Source: Diploscapter coronatus (taxonomy: Eukaryota > Nematoda > Chromadorea > Rhabditida > Rhabditidae). Taken from it: a stretch of DNA of 64,000 nt. The stretch covers positions 58,799,201-58,863,200 of the forward strand of contig OZ038422.1 in NCBI GenBank assembly GCA_964036155.1, given 5' to 3'. The notes under the pieces are model-generated. The model had not been told where the DNA came from. It searched no databases and saw only the letters and a program-made list of their open reading frames with translations. Position 1 is the stretch's first letter. Each line of letters begins with the position of its first letter. Made by a program: the position numbers and the translations under genes. This document shows positions 47,913-59,404 of this stretch, piece by piece.

Positions 47913-50330
47913 TCAGCGGTCGGCTTTGGTCGGATAGTCGGACATCATGGGACCGCTGCCGTAGGGCTTGAAAGGTATGTAGAAGCAGCTCTTGTGCGCG
48001 CCATCCTTCGGGATGCCTGGGCTCGTCGTCTGCATCGAAAACTGGCGCAACTGAAATCGAGAAAATCTAGTTTTTAAATGAAAGTTGAATTTATACCGAT
48101 TTGATGTAGTCGCCGAACATTTTGGCGGCCACGTCCCGCACGACGATTTCTCCAGTGCGGCTCTCAATGAACTGAAGGATCAAGACGCCGTCTGAAAGGG
48201 AACTCGTTTGAATGAAGGTGAAGCAGATGGAGGAAATACCTAGCCCCAAGGCCTGATGACAGAAGTTCCTGACAGCCTGCTTGTGTCTATATTTGTTCTC
48301 GTCCTCAACGGCCTGCTTCAACCACTGACGGGTCGACTTCTCCCTCAGCGACATATAGAGCAGCGTGTAGAAGAAGTTGATAGCCGTCACCACGGCCACG
48401 AGGAGGAACCAAAACCTGAAAAATGAGTTGAGAAAAAGAAAAAGGAAGTGGATAAATTGAGACTGACCAGATGAAGAGGTAGATCTTCTCGTTGATCGTG
48501 TTGATCGTGAGAAGACACTGAGCAGTGTAATGATGGATGCCGTCGGGCATCAGCACATCGAAATTACAACGAGTGACTTGCGGGAAGACGCCGGAGTCCA
48601 TCCATCCACGGCCGTTGTACAGATCCATGAATATCTGCAACAAATTGAAGATTTCGCAAAAAAAAAAGTCGAGAAATTCAACCTGAATGCCCCAGAAGGA
48701 GTAGCTCGAGTCGAGGAACCTGTTGAGGATGTAGAATTGAGCCAGGATGTTCAGGATGTACAGGCCCCTCATCAGCAGACAGAGCGACGCCATGTAGGAG
48801 GAGCCCAGGCCGCGGCCGAATCTGAAAATACAAAAGATAAAGAAAATTCAAGTTAAACGTCTATTGTATTTTTCTTCTCATGCATTCGTTTTTTTGTTGA
48901 AAAATTGAATGAATACCCGAAGCAGAACAACTGGGCTGGAGTGCGTCGCTGCTCGCCGAATTCCAGGTACTCCTCCAAGTGGAGCGACAGCCTGCTGAGC
49001 GTCTTCTCTCTCTCCTTGCTCGTCAATGGAGCTGCCGCGATCTTCTCCGCATCCGTCATTGTCATCGTCAAGTCCAGTTCTGCAAAATACGAAAAAATTC
49101 TCACTGCATTATTCTCGTTTTTTATTGTACATTGCCTCGAGTGCACTTTTTCTATATCTCTCTCTGAGGGGGAGGCTGATATGAAATGGAATAGGAAAAA
49201 GGGGGGAGGGAAGAACATATGGCAAAGGGAAGAATTATGCCATTTGAAAGACCGAACCAACAGGAAATCAATAAACTGACCGCTGAATGTGTGAAGTGTG
49301 GTCCACAGCCAACTGGGCATGTAGAACATGACTGCCTGCAGAGCGAGGACAAACGGAACCCACTGGTAGTAGCTGATTTCTGCCTGCAAAACTACATTAT
49401 TCTTTGAATCTTTTGTAGTTTTCCCCCCACCTCGGCTCTGCTACTGTTCTCGCTGGGGACGAAGGTGTTCTGCATGAAGCAGTACGTCTCGACATACCCC
49501 TTCCATTCAGACTTGGACTCGCCCAGCATCGAGCACTGGATGGGCGTCCCGACGCACCTGAAACATTGTTTAAAAATATTTTTTACAGGGCAAGATTGTT
49601 CGATTTCTTGTAAAAGTCGCCGGATCGCAGAATTGCACAAGCCGCATACCGGTGAAATTTTATGAGGCAATAATACTAGAGGTTAGGGGTAAGGCAGATG
49701 GACTCATATTCTGTCTCAAAATGATGAGGAGTACACTTTGAAGATTTTTCGGAGAAGATATTCCTCTACCGGTCCTTATCCCTAACCTTGTTCGAATTTT
49801 GGGGATGAGGATTTTATAAGAAACCGACTTTTTTACTTTCTTCTTTTTTCGAATTTCTGTCGGTGGCGAATGTTAGTTTGTCTTTCGCGTGATAGAAGGA
49901 AAAAACCGAAAAGTACACGCAGCTATTCGAACAGAACAGACTGCCCTGTGCAGAAGTGAAGAAGTAGGCAAAAAGCAGAGCAACCTACCGTAGATTTCGA
50001 AAAGAGGTCAGCATTTTTGCATAGAGAAAGTCATGCAAACTTTTCAAGATGTGTGAATTGAATGTAAACAGTTGAATCATGGAATTTGTACAAGTGGTCA
50101 CTTTGAAATAGTATGTGGAAGAGATTCTTATTTTAAAACTAAAATTATTCCAAGATGGTTACTTTTAGGTTTTCATTTTTCGAGACTTACTGCTCGACGA
50201 AAACCACAGCGGAGAAGACGCACAAGAGCGAGACCGTGTAGATGTAGTTGAGCTTGTCGATCGCGTTACCAAAGGCCACCGGGCTAAACCAGTTGATGAA
50301 CATATTCTTCATATCCGACACTGTGATCAT
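47913..50330 (-). CDS. Innexin gap-junction protein
   Basis: Innexins form invertebrate gap junctions and hemichannels in the plasma membrane. Exons: 50191-50330, 49431-49557, 49281-49383, 48917-49079, 48683-48821, 48468-48634, 48240-48415, 48097-48191, 47913-48050, giving 415 residues, the usual length. Four transmembrane helices are visible: TM1 about 29-46, TM2 with the innexin signature YYQWV at 94-98, TM3 in the ASLCLLMRGLYILNILAQF region, and TM4 in WFLLVAVVTAINFFYTLLY. The paired extracellular cysteines are present: C55 and C73 in loop 1 (GTPIQC, YVETYC), C247 and C264 in loop 2. Loop 1 also has an extra cysteine (C48) where tyrosine is common. The wording YYQWVPFVLALQA is nematode-like. 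ATG follows TTTTCAG by 10 nt. Head-to-head with the gene at 51139. Confidence 0.95.
49679..49789. repeat. Imperfect inverted repeat in innexin intron 1
   Basis: Arms at 49679-49694 (gaggttaggggtaagg type) and 49774-49789 (ccttatccctaacctt type) are near-complementary with one or two mismatches. The ggttagggataagg word resembles that inside the PWP2 intron repeat at 15007-15083, so both could belong to one small foldback family. Confidence 0.4.
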
Positions 50331-51138
50331 TGTCAACGGACTGAAAATAAACAGGATTCGTTGAAAATGCGAAATTTAAAAAAGTTCAGTGGAAGAGAGG
50401 AAAAATTCCTCAAACAAATGCTCGAATTCTCAAAGTGCTAAATTAAAAATATATGCGCACCGTAATATTAGAAAAAAAAATTAGAATAATTTTAGAGAGG
50501 GAACACGGAAAACACAAAATACAGAGAGGCAGAGCCTAAAAATTAAAATTGGAAAATTAAAGAGGACTGAATCTTGCACATTTTCCGGCAGCAAATAAAA
50601 CCATTGGAGATCGAAAATGCATAAATTTTCAAGAGAAGTTCAGAAAATCCCTAAAAATCTGTTCGAATAAAACTAACGCGGGAAATGAACTAAAACAGTA
50701 CGAATCGTGAGTGAAAGAGAGTGCAAAGAAAACGATTCTCAAAGGCAGGAGGGGAACGAGAGGCACAATGTTCGCGTTTCATTTTTTTTTATTTAAAATA
50801 ATTTCTTGAATTTTTTTCTCTTCGAGGATTGATAATAGGATCCAATGACCTATCCACCCACGGGTAAATCAGTGCGGTGGGGTCAGTTTGGTAAAATAGC
50901 TGGCGGTCCCTATCCATACAATGTATGCAAATCCGCGAATGAGCGAAACCTTGCTGAATTTGACTTTTGAAGACAACTTTTGCTGCTTGCGTCTGTTATT
51001 TGCGATTTGTCATCTTCTCAGTTTGTCAATGTCACCTATTTTTAATTTCAAATTTTCGATCCCTGCCCTCTGAATTTTCGTTATTGCCTTGCAAATCTAT
51101 CTTCTCTCATTTTTCTTCAGAGCTTTCCCTCGACAAAA
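50331..51138. promoter_or_regulatory. Divergent promoter region between innexin and the 334-residue gene
   Basis: Both flanking starts follow a U-rich acceptor: 10 nt upstream for the innexin (CAG at 50341-50343) and 18 nt upstream for the plus gene (CAG at 51118-51120). A GC-richer patch with ccacccacggg and tgcggtggggtcag lies at about 50855-50890. No coding exon was found. Confidence 0.4.
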
Positions 51139-54052
51139 ATGGAAGGAGATGCGGACTCGACTCGCGGTGTGATCGATTACGATCCCAGTGGAAGTTCTGA
51201 CGAACACGACAGATCGAGGGAAACTCAACAGATAATGAGTGGCAGAGAGCCGGTGGGTTTTCAAAATTTATTGTTTTTTATGAATTAGAAATATCACGAC
51301 ACCGCGTATGTGTTCAAAGTGAAGAGGACAGGAAAACGCTCACATTTTACACACCTCCTTCGTGTTGCACCATTTCCAAGTTGCCTACCTATCTTCATCT
51401 GCTGTATACGAATTTCTATGCAAGATTTTTCAAAGTCGGAGCTCCTAATTGCTGAAATTCGTCGAAATTAAAGCCGAATTTTGTACTCTCTAACTTTGAC
51501 GATCGTTTAATTGTTCAGATGAAATTCGTGAGTCCCAAACTGCCCGGAACTCGACGCGAGATTGTCTTCCGCGACCGTCCCCCTCGCACTGTGGGCTATC
51601 CCGGATTCGACACCTCGATGAGCTTCGTCTGCTCGGACGAAATCGACGTCAGAACTGACGTCCACTGGAGGTGGAATGAATCTGAAATTGTAAGGAATTT
51701 GACGCATTTCTTTTCAACATTATCTATTCGTCCTTCCATCACAATGCGAAGCATATTATTTCTCTTATCTGGTGGTAAAATATTGCCGAGAAGGTAAATG
51801 ATGAAGCTGTGTCCACAGAGTTTATTGTTATTTAGCTCCGCCTTCAGACAGTTTTATGTAAGATTTTTAAAATGAGTGGCAAGAATCCAGACTCTTGTAG
51901 ATCATTTAAAACGCAATAAGCAGTATGTTCAGCTGGAATGCGCCGCTGTGGTTGTGCAGACCTGCCGCAACTACTGTCTGCTGTCGACGCCAATTCGCCA
52001 GGTTGGAACTATCATGGTTTCCCGCAGACAGTGGAGGTAGATTTACAAAATTGTTGAAGCAATAGAATTATGCCCTCTACTTTTCGAAAAATCTGCCATT
52101 TTTCGCATTTTTTCTCTGCCAACTGCCAGATAGAAGATCGAAGTATTCTGAGAATATGATAGAAAATGTTTCAAAATGCTACAGACAGTGCTATTCGCGG
52201 AGAAGCGAGAATTTAGTGTGATGATACTTAAGTTGGAAAATCTGTGTTGGTCGTAAAGTGCAGTACGCTATGATACTTTGTTCGATAAGGAGCACTTTTT
52301 GTACTTCCAGCATCCCCCCTCCTGCGGAACTTCCTCCATTCGGAACGTGGTGGCGTCTGCACGTGGTGCCTCTCACTTACCGCCAGGGATGCAAGCACAA
52401 ACTGCAGCAGGATGTGACACACGTGGCCATCAACATGATCGACTACATTCCCCCGGAGATCCATCCTCTCAATGGGCAGATGAGAGGATTCGCTGGACTC
52501 ATCGAGGTTTGATCAATTCACTTCAGGTCAATCTGCTTTGTCACGCATCCGCTAGAGTATGGCAGTCCAAGACTAATGCCTCGTTTCTGAGTTATGACTG
52601 AAAGAAAATCAAAATGTTGAAAACTCGGAAACGAAAGCAAGAGCGGAATCTGCGAGGAAAAAATAAAAACGATTTTCCTGAAACATATCGGATTTTGTTT
52701 ATCCCCGTTTTGGATCAGTTTCCTACAAGATCTTGAAAAAGTCTCACATGCAATGATGACAGTAGTCCATATGAAACGTATGCAACTTGTCTTTTCCATA
52801 TAATTATTTTTTCGATTGAATTTTGACGGAAGCTGCCGTGATAAGAGAATAACTATATCTAAACTTTACCCATTCTTCCTTACATCTGAATTTGAATAAG
52901 CTGAGTTCTAGTTTGTTACATGAAGTACTTACAGATTTGGCTGCAAATCGACCTGTCTGTGACTGGATGTGTGGATAAATTCTTTTACGATATGGGAGTC
53001 AACGATTTCTACTATCTCGTCAACACAAATCAGCACGGACTTCAGGTTGATTGAATGCTTTTATTTATTCTTAATTTATTCTTAAAATCGAATATTTTAT
53101 CATACATTCAACTCTAGCTTTCACTTTCATTCATTATAAACACTTTCAGGTGGAAATTCCCTACGACCGGCTGCAGCACATAATCGAAGGACCACGAGTC
53201 ACTCGGGACGTCACTATTGCGTGAGTTTTTTCCTGGTCAGGATTTCGAAAACTTAATTTCTTCAAAAGTCTTGTTCATTAGAAACTTGAGATTTCATACT
53301 TTATTCTCAAAATGAGTTTGAATTCATTTGCACCAAGCATCTAAAAATCTGCACAATTTTTAGTTTTACATGCATGATAAATTTCCATAAAGAAATTGTT
53401 ATTTTCAAATCCGAATCCTCACGAATTTTCAGTTTCTGGGCGATGTTGACGATGAGCGGGTCGGAAATGAACTGGGACATCGAAAGGCCTGTGAATGAAT
53501 TACCTGTCAAGCTCAAATTGCAGAATAATACCGATCTGTATGCGGTAAGTCTTCTTCATTTTCATAGCCCAGTGATTTTCTTCATCATAAGTGAAAAATA
53601 AGCTAGTTGCTTAAAAATGAATAATAGATGTCTATGGTCATCTTCAATTTCAATGCAATTTGACAATTTTGAGAATTCAGGTCCTTCCCAGCGGCCTCCT
53701 CTTCCAAATCATTTCTTTCGACGATCCTGAAGAGTGGTGGCGTCAGGTAGACTAATTTTCATTTAAAAGACGATTGTTTCTAATTTTGGAACATTACTTG
53801 ACAATGATCTTAAGCATGAAGTATTAGAACATTCAAATTAGTGAGTACTAAAGCGATTTGTAAGTGTCACCAGCTTTTTCGTTTCCCTGATGTTTCCCAA
53901 CCCAAAACTTATCATGATGACAGTAGTAGACATAAGTTAAACTTTTATTCAATTATTAAAAACATGTAATTTTTACTTTTTTTCTGAGAATTTGCGTATT
54001 TCAGTTCGAAATCCGTGCCGAGGAGGACGGATCCGGCGACGATTCTGATTAA
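51139..54052 (+). CDS. Conserved-looking protein of unknown function, 334 residues
   Basis: Exons: 51139-51252, 51519-51689, 51933-52001, 52185-52231, 52311-52506, 52935-53045, 53150-53220, 53433-53544, 53681-53746, 54005-54052. The start MEGDADSTRGVIDYDPSGSS is acidic and disordered. The middle is rich in aromatic and beta-type strings (VHWRWNE, FGTWWRLHVVPLTY, FFYDMGVNDFYYLVN, EEWWRQ), and the end EEDGSGDDSD is acidic. GC-rich third positions and many introns match the housekeeping genes, so it is probably conserved. There is no signal peptide or membrane helix; an intracellular beta-rich fold is inferred. The small exon 52185-52231 is supported only by frame continuity and its donor could vary. 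AATAAA at 54076-54081. I do not recognise the family. Confidence 0.75.
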
Positions 54053-57000
54053 AGTGATTCTATTTGACTCAAAATAATAAAAGACAAAATTTTTTATTTA
54101 ATCAGCAGAACGTGTTACGATTTATCGATACTTTAGTGAGCCCAGCTTATAGCTAGTTTTGTAATTATTGTTCAGCGATGTTCTATTAATGAATTGGTTT
54201 CGTGTTTAAAGGTCTAGAATCAAAAATTTTCTAATCAGAAGCTACGAATTATCCTCGCAAAAATGGAGGTTTCTTGAAGAGATAGGATCACTTTTGGCAT
54301 CGGGTTTTGCTAGTTTGAAACGATATCAGCTGATAAGTAGACTACAGACATTGGAGTCAAGTTAAACGGATCGAGCAGCCTGGCGCAAGAGCCGCATTCA
54401 TCCCGATTATCCTCGATTTCCCAGGAATCCACGTTTAGCTAAAACCGCAATTTCCGATAATACTTGTTCATTGGGATCATCAGTTATTTTCGCGGTTGAA
54501 AATCGTCTTTGTCGCGCGATAAGACTAAATTTCTTTTAGTTTTATGAAAATGAAGTTTCAAAAAGATCACAAAATTCATCCGTAGAATTTTACAAGAATA
54601 GCAACTTTTTTATGGAAATTAATCATTGGAAATGTCAAAAAAGATTTAACAGATACAAAATGATTCTTTTCTTTTGCAAATTCAAGCTTTTAACTAAGAT
54701 TTTGACCAAATTTTTAATAATATAAGCTAGAGCTTAAGGATAAATTCAATCGGGGGGATTACATGCAAAAATTTATCATAATTTTTGGTCTGTAGCTTTT
54801 TCCTATCATTACATCAGTTAGTACAAGTTTTGCTTAGATTCAATACGAAACTTATTGTTGTTTACATTCTTCTAAAGTTTAGAAATTCTTTATAAGGTGA
54901 TCTTCCACTTTGGGTGGTTCAAGAATGATATAAACTTCATTTATTCGACAGTTTTGATCGCAGGTCTGTAATGAGTTCCATTTTGCAAAGTTGGAGATTA
55001 TTTTTTGTGTGTGTGCGAAGGATAACCTTTCGGCCTCATCTTTTTAACACCCATCAGTTTCATTCGAGTATTTGAAGAATTGACGAGTTAGTAGCAGATC
55101 AGAAGCAGGGCAAAGGAGCAGGGGGCAACACAGCTGACTGCTGACTTGTCATTGGCATGCACAGCAGTGCGTAACAGCTGAGAGAGAGGGGAATGGGGGT
55201 AAAGACCTCCGACCCCTCTCCTCTCTGCTTGCTAGCGGCTATTGAAGGAACAGCTCTGTCCTCTGCGTGTCTGCCTCTATTGGCTCTTGCCCTGCAGCCG
55301 CGTCGCATCAGCCAGATGCGTTGCGTGTATCTCGTTCGAGTCAGTCAGTCAGTCAGTCAGGCAGTCAGAGAGAAGAGACTGCAATGCGTGTGTGTGTGTC
55401 GGTGTGCTGTATTGTGGACAGTCGCTCTCTGCTGACTGCAGGCTGCGCCACGCGTCCTCTCCCTTCCCTTCACCTTTCTGCATTCTTCTCTCCTCCCCTC
55501 CTTTCTTCCCCGCATATTCCGAGGCCCAGGCCTAAAAATCAGCCGTTGTGTGTTTGGTTGTCTGTTTCTGTTTGATGCAGCGGCCTGCACAGCTTCTGCT
55601 GCAGCCTTTCAGCCTTCAACATTCCCTTCTTTTTCTTCTTTTTGTCATCTGGCCTGCAGCAAATCGAATCCTCCCCTATTTTCCCAATTACTTGCTCCCT
55701 TTCTGTCCTGTCTTGTTCGATTTCCTGCGATCACCTGTTCCACCGCATTTCCAATTTCATACTTTCCCCATTTCGTTATCAAATGCTAGTTATTATTAGT
55801 GCCGCTTTAGCCTCTTTGCACACTCTGCAATTCGTATATTAATTCATTCTTCGCGTTTCTGCAAACATATTCGACTCCTACTTGAGTATTTTTGAGGATT
55901 AATTTCCCTTGCCCTATTGTCCATTTAGAGGCGTCTATATTTGCCTTCTCTTAATTTGTTACCCTTGCAGTTTTACTTTTAGCGATTTTTAACTACAAAA
56001 ATCATCGTCATGTTTTCGCGAGTCGTCTTTTGTGATTCTGATTTCGAGTTCTCGAATCTCTAAATGTGCCCTCTCGAAATTAGCCGGTCGACCTATTTTG
56101 GCGATGCATCAATTGATGTAATTACGCAGTGCAGCGCAACAGGAAACGTGCAAAAACTCGTCTACATTTTGCTGATGGCTAATGTTCCTTTCCTTGCTTA
56201 GATTTTGGCTCAACTCAAGGCATTGATTGGCTCAGATGATTGGTCGATTATGTGCCCTGTTTCGATGCAACTACAAACACCCGGCAGTAATTTGAGATGT
56301 GCACTTTTGCAAACTAATGCCAATGATTAGATATCATGCCACCTTTTTCCTCCATTTCGGTAACCCTCTTCTCAACTTCTTCCTTGTCTTTAATATCTTC
56401 GAGCCGTGGGAACTAGAACTAATCCTCTTGCAAAGTCGAGAATCTCCCTATTTTTACCGCAAATCTCTAAAAGTCCAACAAAACACATCTTTGGATAACA
56501 GTGCGTTGTCTTATGCGATTTCTCTGACCAGTCGGGATTCTGCGCGATTTGCTGCAATAATTCCACGATATAAGCTGCTCAGTTCAATCGGAAATTAATA
56601 TGAAAGCTGGATGATAAGGTTGTAAAGGCGATAAAGAAGGAAGTGCAAAGGGATGTGGTGAGAACGGACAGGAACGGTGCATCCCTGTTTGAAGATTGCA
56701 GATCATAGTCGTATCCTTATTCGCTCATTCGGAAATTGCTGCTGGAGCAGCGAATTCGAGGAATAGTCCAATCCTCAACAGTCTTCTTTTCCTTCTTATC
56801 AGCTGTCCTCTCGCACCATTCTCCATTCTCATTCCATCCACTCTCCAAGAATTGCTAGTGCTCTTATCAGCTGGCAATAATCTTCACTTTCTGGGGCAAT
56901 TCGCTGATTCTCGCCGTCTTTTTCGCCAATTTGTTTCGTGTTCACATTCAATTGCCATTTGCATTTTCCTATTTTGTGCATTTTCAGGTAACCCCGGGGC

Positions 57001-57431
57001 GGCGTCGCCAAACGAGAAGCCGGGTGGGCAGCACTAATCGAGAAGAACGGGTAGGGTGATGCTGGAAATCTATCGTATGATTCATCAGTTTCTTTTTTTT
57101 TTACTTTTGTTAACTTCATCGCTGATGATGTCATCAGGGCTTATATGTATAGGGTTAAGGGTCGGATTTTTGATGGGCAATATGCTGCTTCAAAGTGATC
57201 ATCTCGTCAAGTAGTACTGTTTGGTCTGTTGATCTTACATGGCCTACCCTAACCTATCCTTGCTAAAAAAGTTGTATAAGGTTTAGAAGAAGTCATTTTT
57301 TTCCATCCTTTATTACTGCTACCAAGCCCAGAATCTGGTGAAGTTTTCAAATGATGGTAACAGCTGATGAATTATGCTAGAAATCGATGGAGATGAGATG
57401 AAAGATAAGAATGGATTGGGTTGCAGGAAGG
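54053..57431. other. Long upstream region of TFAP4, with GC-richer segment and simple repeats
   Basis: No supported coding exon is seen between the 334-residue gene and the TFAP4 start. The segment about 55080-55650 is much GC-richer, carries a tetranucleotide run (gtca)n at 55338-55369 and a (gt)n run near 55389, and may be the TFAP4 promoter or an untranslated exon. CAGCTG hexamers occur near 54330, 55131, 55171, 56800, 56866 and 57361. A possible exon with Arg-rich frame follows a TTTTCAG near 56989, but could not be joined. Confidence 0.45.
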
Positions 57432-59404
57432 ATGGTCCGATCAGAGAGTGCAGATGAGGAGATGATGGTGAATGTGGACGACGAGGACTGGAAAGTGGGA
57501 GACGTCAAACAGAGACATCAACAAATGATGGCTACTGCAAATGAAGCACATAGACACGCCAATAGGTAAACAATAGGACATAGGGCAGCAGAAGAGACTA
57601 TTCTTGCATACAACAATCAGACTAGAGATTTCTGCGGTAATTCCTGATAATGCGGCTTAAATCTATTCTTCTCACTATTGCGCTATTTTTTACAGTTAAC
57701 GCATAAGTAAGATGAATTATGTTTTCTTCTTAAAATGTTCACACACTCATATATCATGGATTTAGAGAAAAAATTTGTATGATTTTTCTCTATCAACGCT
57801 ATTCGCTTCGAAACTCAATGCGCTTTCAAGAAAGCAAAAAGTGCAATGTAAACTTGACGATATTCTTCTTTGGGACGATCATTATAGTTGTATTTTCACT
57901 CTAAGGATATTTGAAATTTATTTTGAACGAGAAAAGATCATATGACAGTTCAAATTCAGTTTGAATAACCTTGTTTTAATATGCATCAATCCCATATGTT
58001 GTTTTGAACTTTTCTTTTTGGCAATTTTATGGAAGGCGGGAAAGCAGAGAAGAGGAAGAGAGGGAAGGGTTAGATGAGAACACATGCCGAGGTTAAATGA
58101 ACAGCTGACAGAAGAAAAACCAAGAGGAAGAAGAAGGGAAGGGATGGCGTGAGAAGCAAACGAGGAGGACAGGGTAGGAGGCAGACTCACCAACTGATTG
58201 GGAGATCATTCTAGACGTGGAACATCATACAAACGAGCGCAAAAAGATAGGCATTTCTGGAAAATAATACCTCCTCGTCATTAGGTCGTTGAACTCGATA
58301 AAATTAGATACTTCTTGGGCAAACTTAATTCTTTAAAAAGCCTTTCTAGGTTTTAGTTCAATTCTAAGAGACGACTATTGTGCAGAGCTTAAGAAGATCA
58401 ATTTTTATCTGAAGCGCATCCAATTTAGCAATTTGATATATTTAGTCTCTTCATGTACTAGGGCAAAATCTCTAGTCAATTGAAACGCAATGATACATAC
58501 TACGGCAAATATTCTAGACCACCATCCCGTCATGCGTCTTCACTTTCGCCGACGTCGACTGATCCCGATCGAAAGTTGCGAAGACAAATCGCTAATTGCA
58601 ACGAGAGGAGGCGAATGCAGTCGATCAACGCGGGATTCCAATCGCTCAGAGCCCTGCTGCCTAGGAAGGTAGGAAGGAAGGGCACGTTAGCAGAGAATGA
58701 ATAGGAACATTTGCAGGAAGGAGAGAAACTGTCGAAGGCGGCCATTCTCCAACAGACAGCCGATCTGATTCATCATTTGCAGAATGAAAGAACGCGACTG
58801 CTCTGTGACAGGGAAGGGGCTGGTGGGAAGAAGGCCAGAACCGAATGTAAGGATAGAATAACAAATGAATGAGTTAGGCAATAGCTATAGACGCCGTTGA
58901 AGACGAGAGCAGTCGAGAAGTGATCGATCGACTGCAATGCGCTCTGGAGAGGGAACGAGCTGCTAGAGTCTATTTGGAACAGCAACTCAACCAGCTGAAG
59001 GAGAGTTATGCTCAGACACAGACTTTGTCGCCTAGTACCAACAACAATAGCGTAAGTTATTCGAAACGAAACGAAACCCAATGGAGACTTTATAGGGATC
59101 TGGGAGTCCACGAGAGGCCTCGGTGATTCGTCCGACTCCACTCACCCCGATCTCCGTGGATGTGAGCGGTCATTTGCCCGCGGTTGTCACCCTGTCCTCT
59201 CCCCAGCCTCTGCTCGGCTCTGCAGCCGCATCTGTGTTGTCTTCTCGTCATTCCTCCGCATTCACTTCGTCAGCTCCCTACCCCAATTCCAAGGCCAGCT
59301 CCAATGGTCCTTCAGCGAATGCAAATCGCTCTCTCCAGACCATTCTCGACGCGATCCGCATTCTGGAAAGTCCACTAACGGCTCAGGCTCCTTTGGTCAG
59401 GTGA
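57432..59404 (+). CDS. TFAP4: bHLH transcription factor AP-4 (TFAP4 / C. elegans hlh-11 type)
   Basis: AP-4 proteins are nuclear bHLH-leucine-zipper factors binding CAGCTG as homodimers. Exons: 57432-57565, 58476-58668, 58717-58846, 58885-59051, 59096-59404, giving 310 residues. The basic helix (RRQIANCNERRRMQSINAGF, about 80-99), loop and helix 2 (EGEKLSKAAILQQTADLIHH, about 110-129) closely follow TFAP4, with the DNA-contacting N-E-R-R-R in place. A heptad-type coiled coil follows (ALERERAARVYLEQQLNQLK), then a Ser/Pro/Ala-rich tail. The start ATG at 57432 is 5 nt after an acceptor (57426) and was chosen because no in-frame upstream exon could be joined; further 5' exons remain possible. 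Exon 4 has two acceptors 6 nt apart. The family call is secure, the N-terminus less so. Confidence 0.9.

Noticed and set aside
55338..55369. (gtca)n run as a candidate functional repeat
   Set aside because: A short simple-sequence run of this kind is common; nothing beyond its place in a GC-richer segment supports a function.
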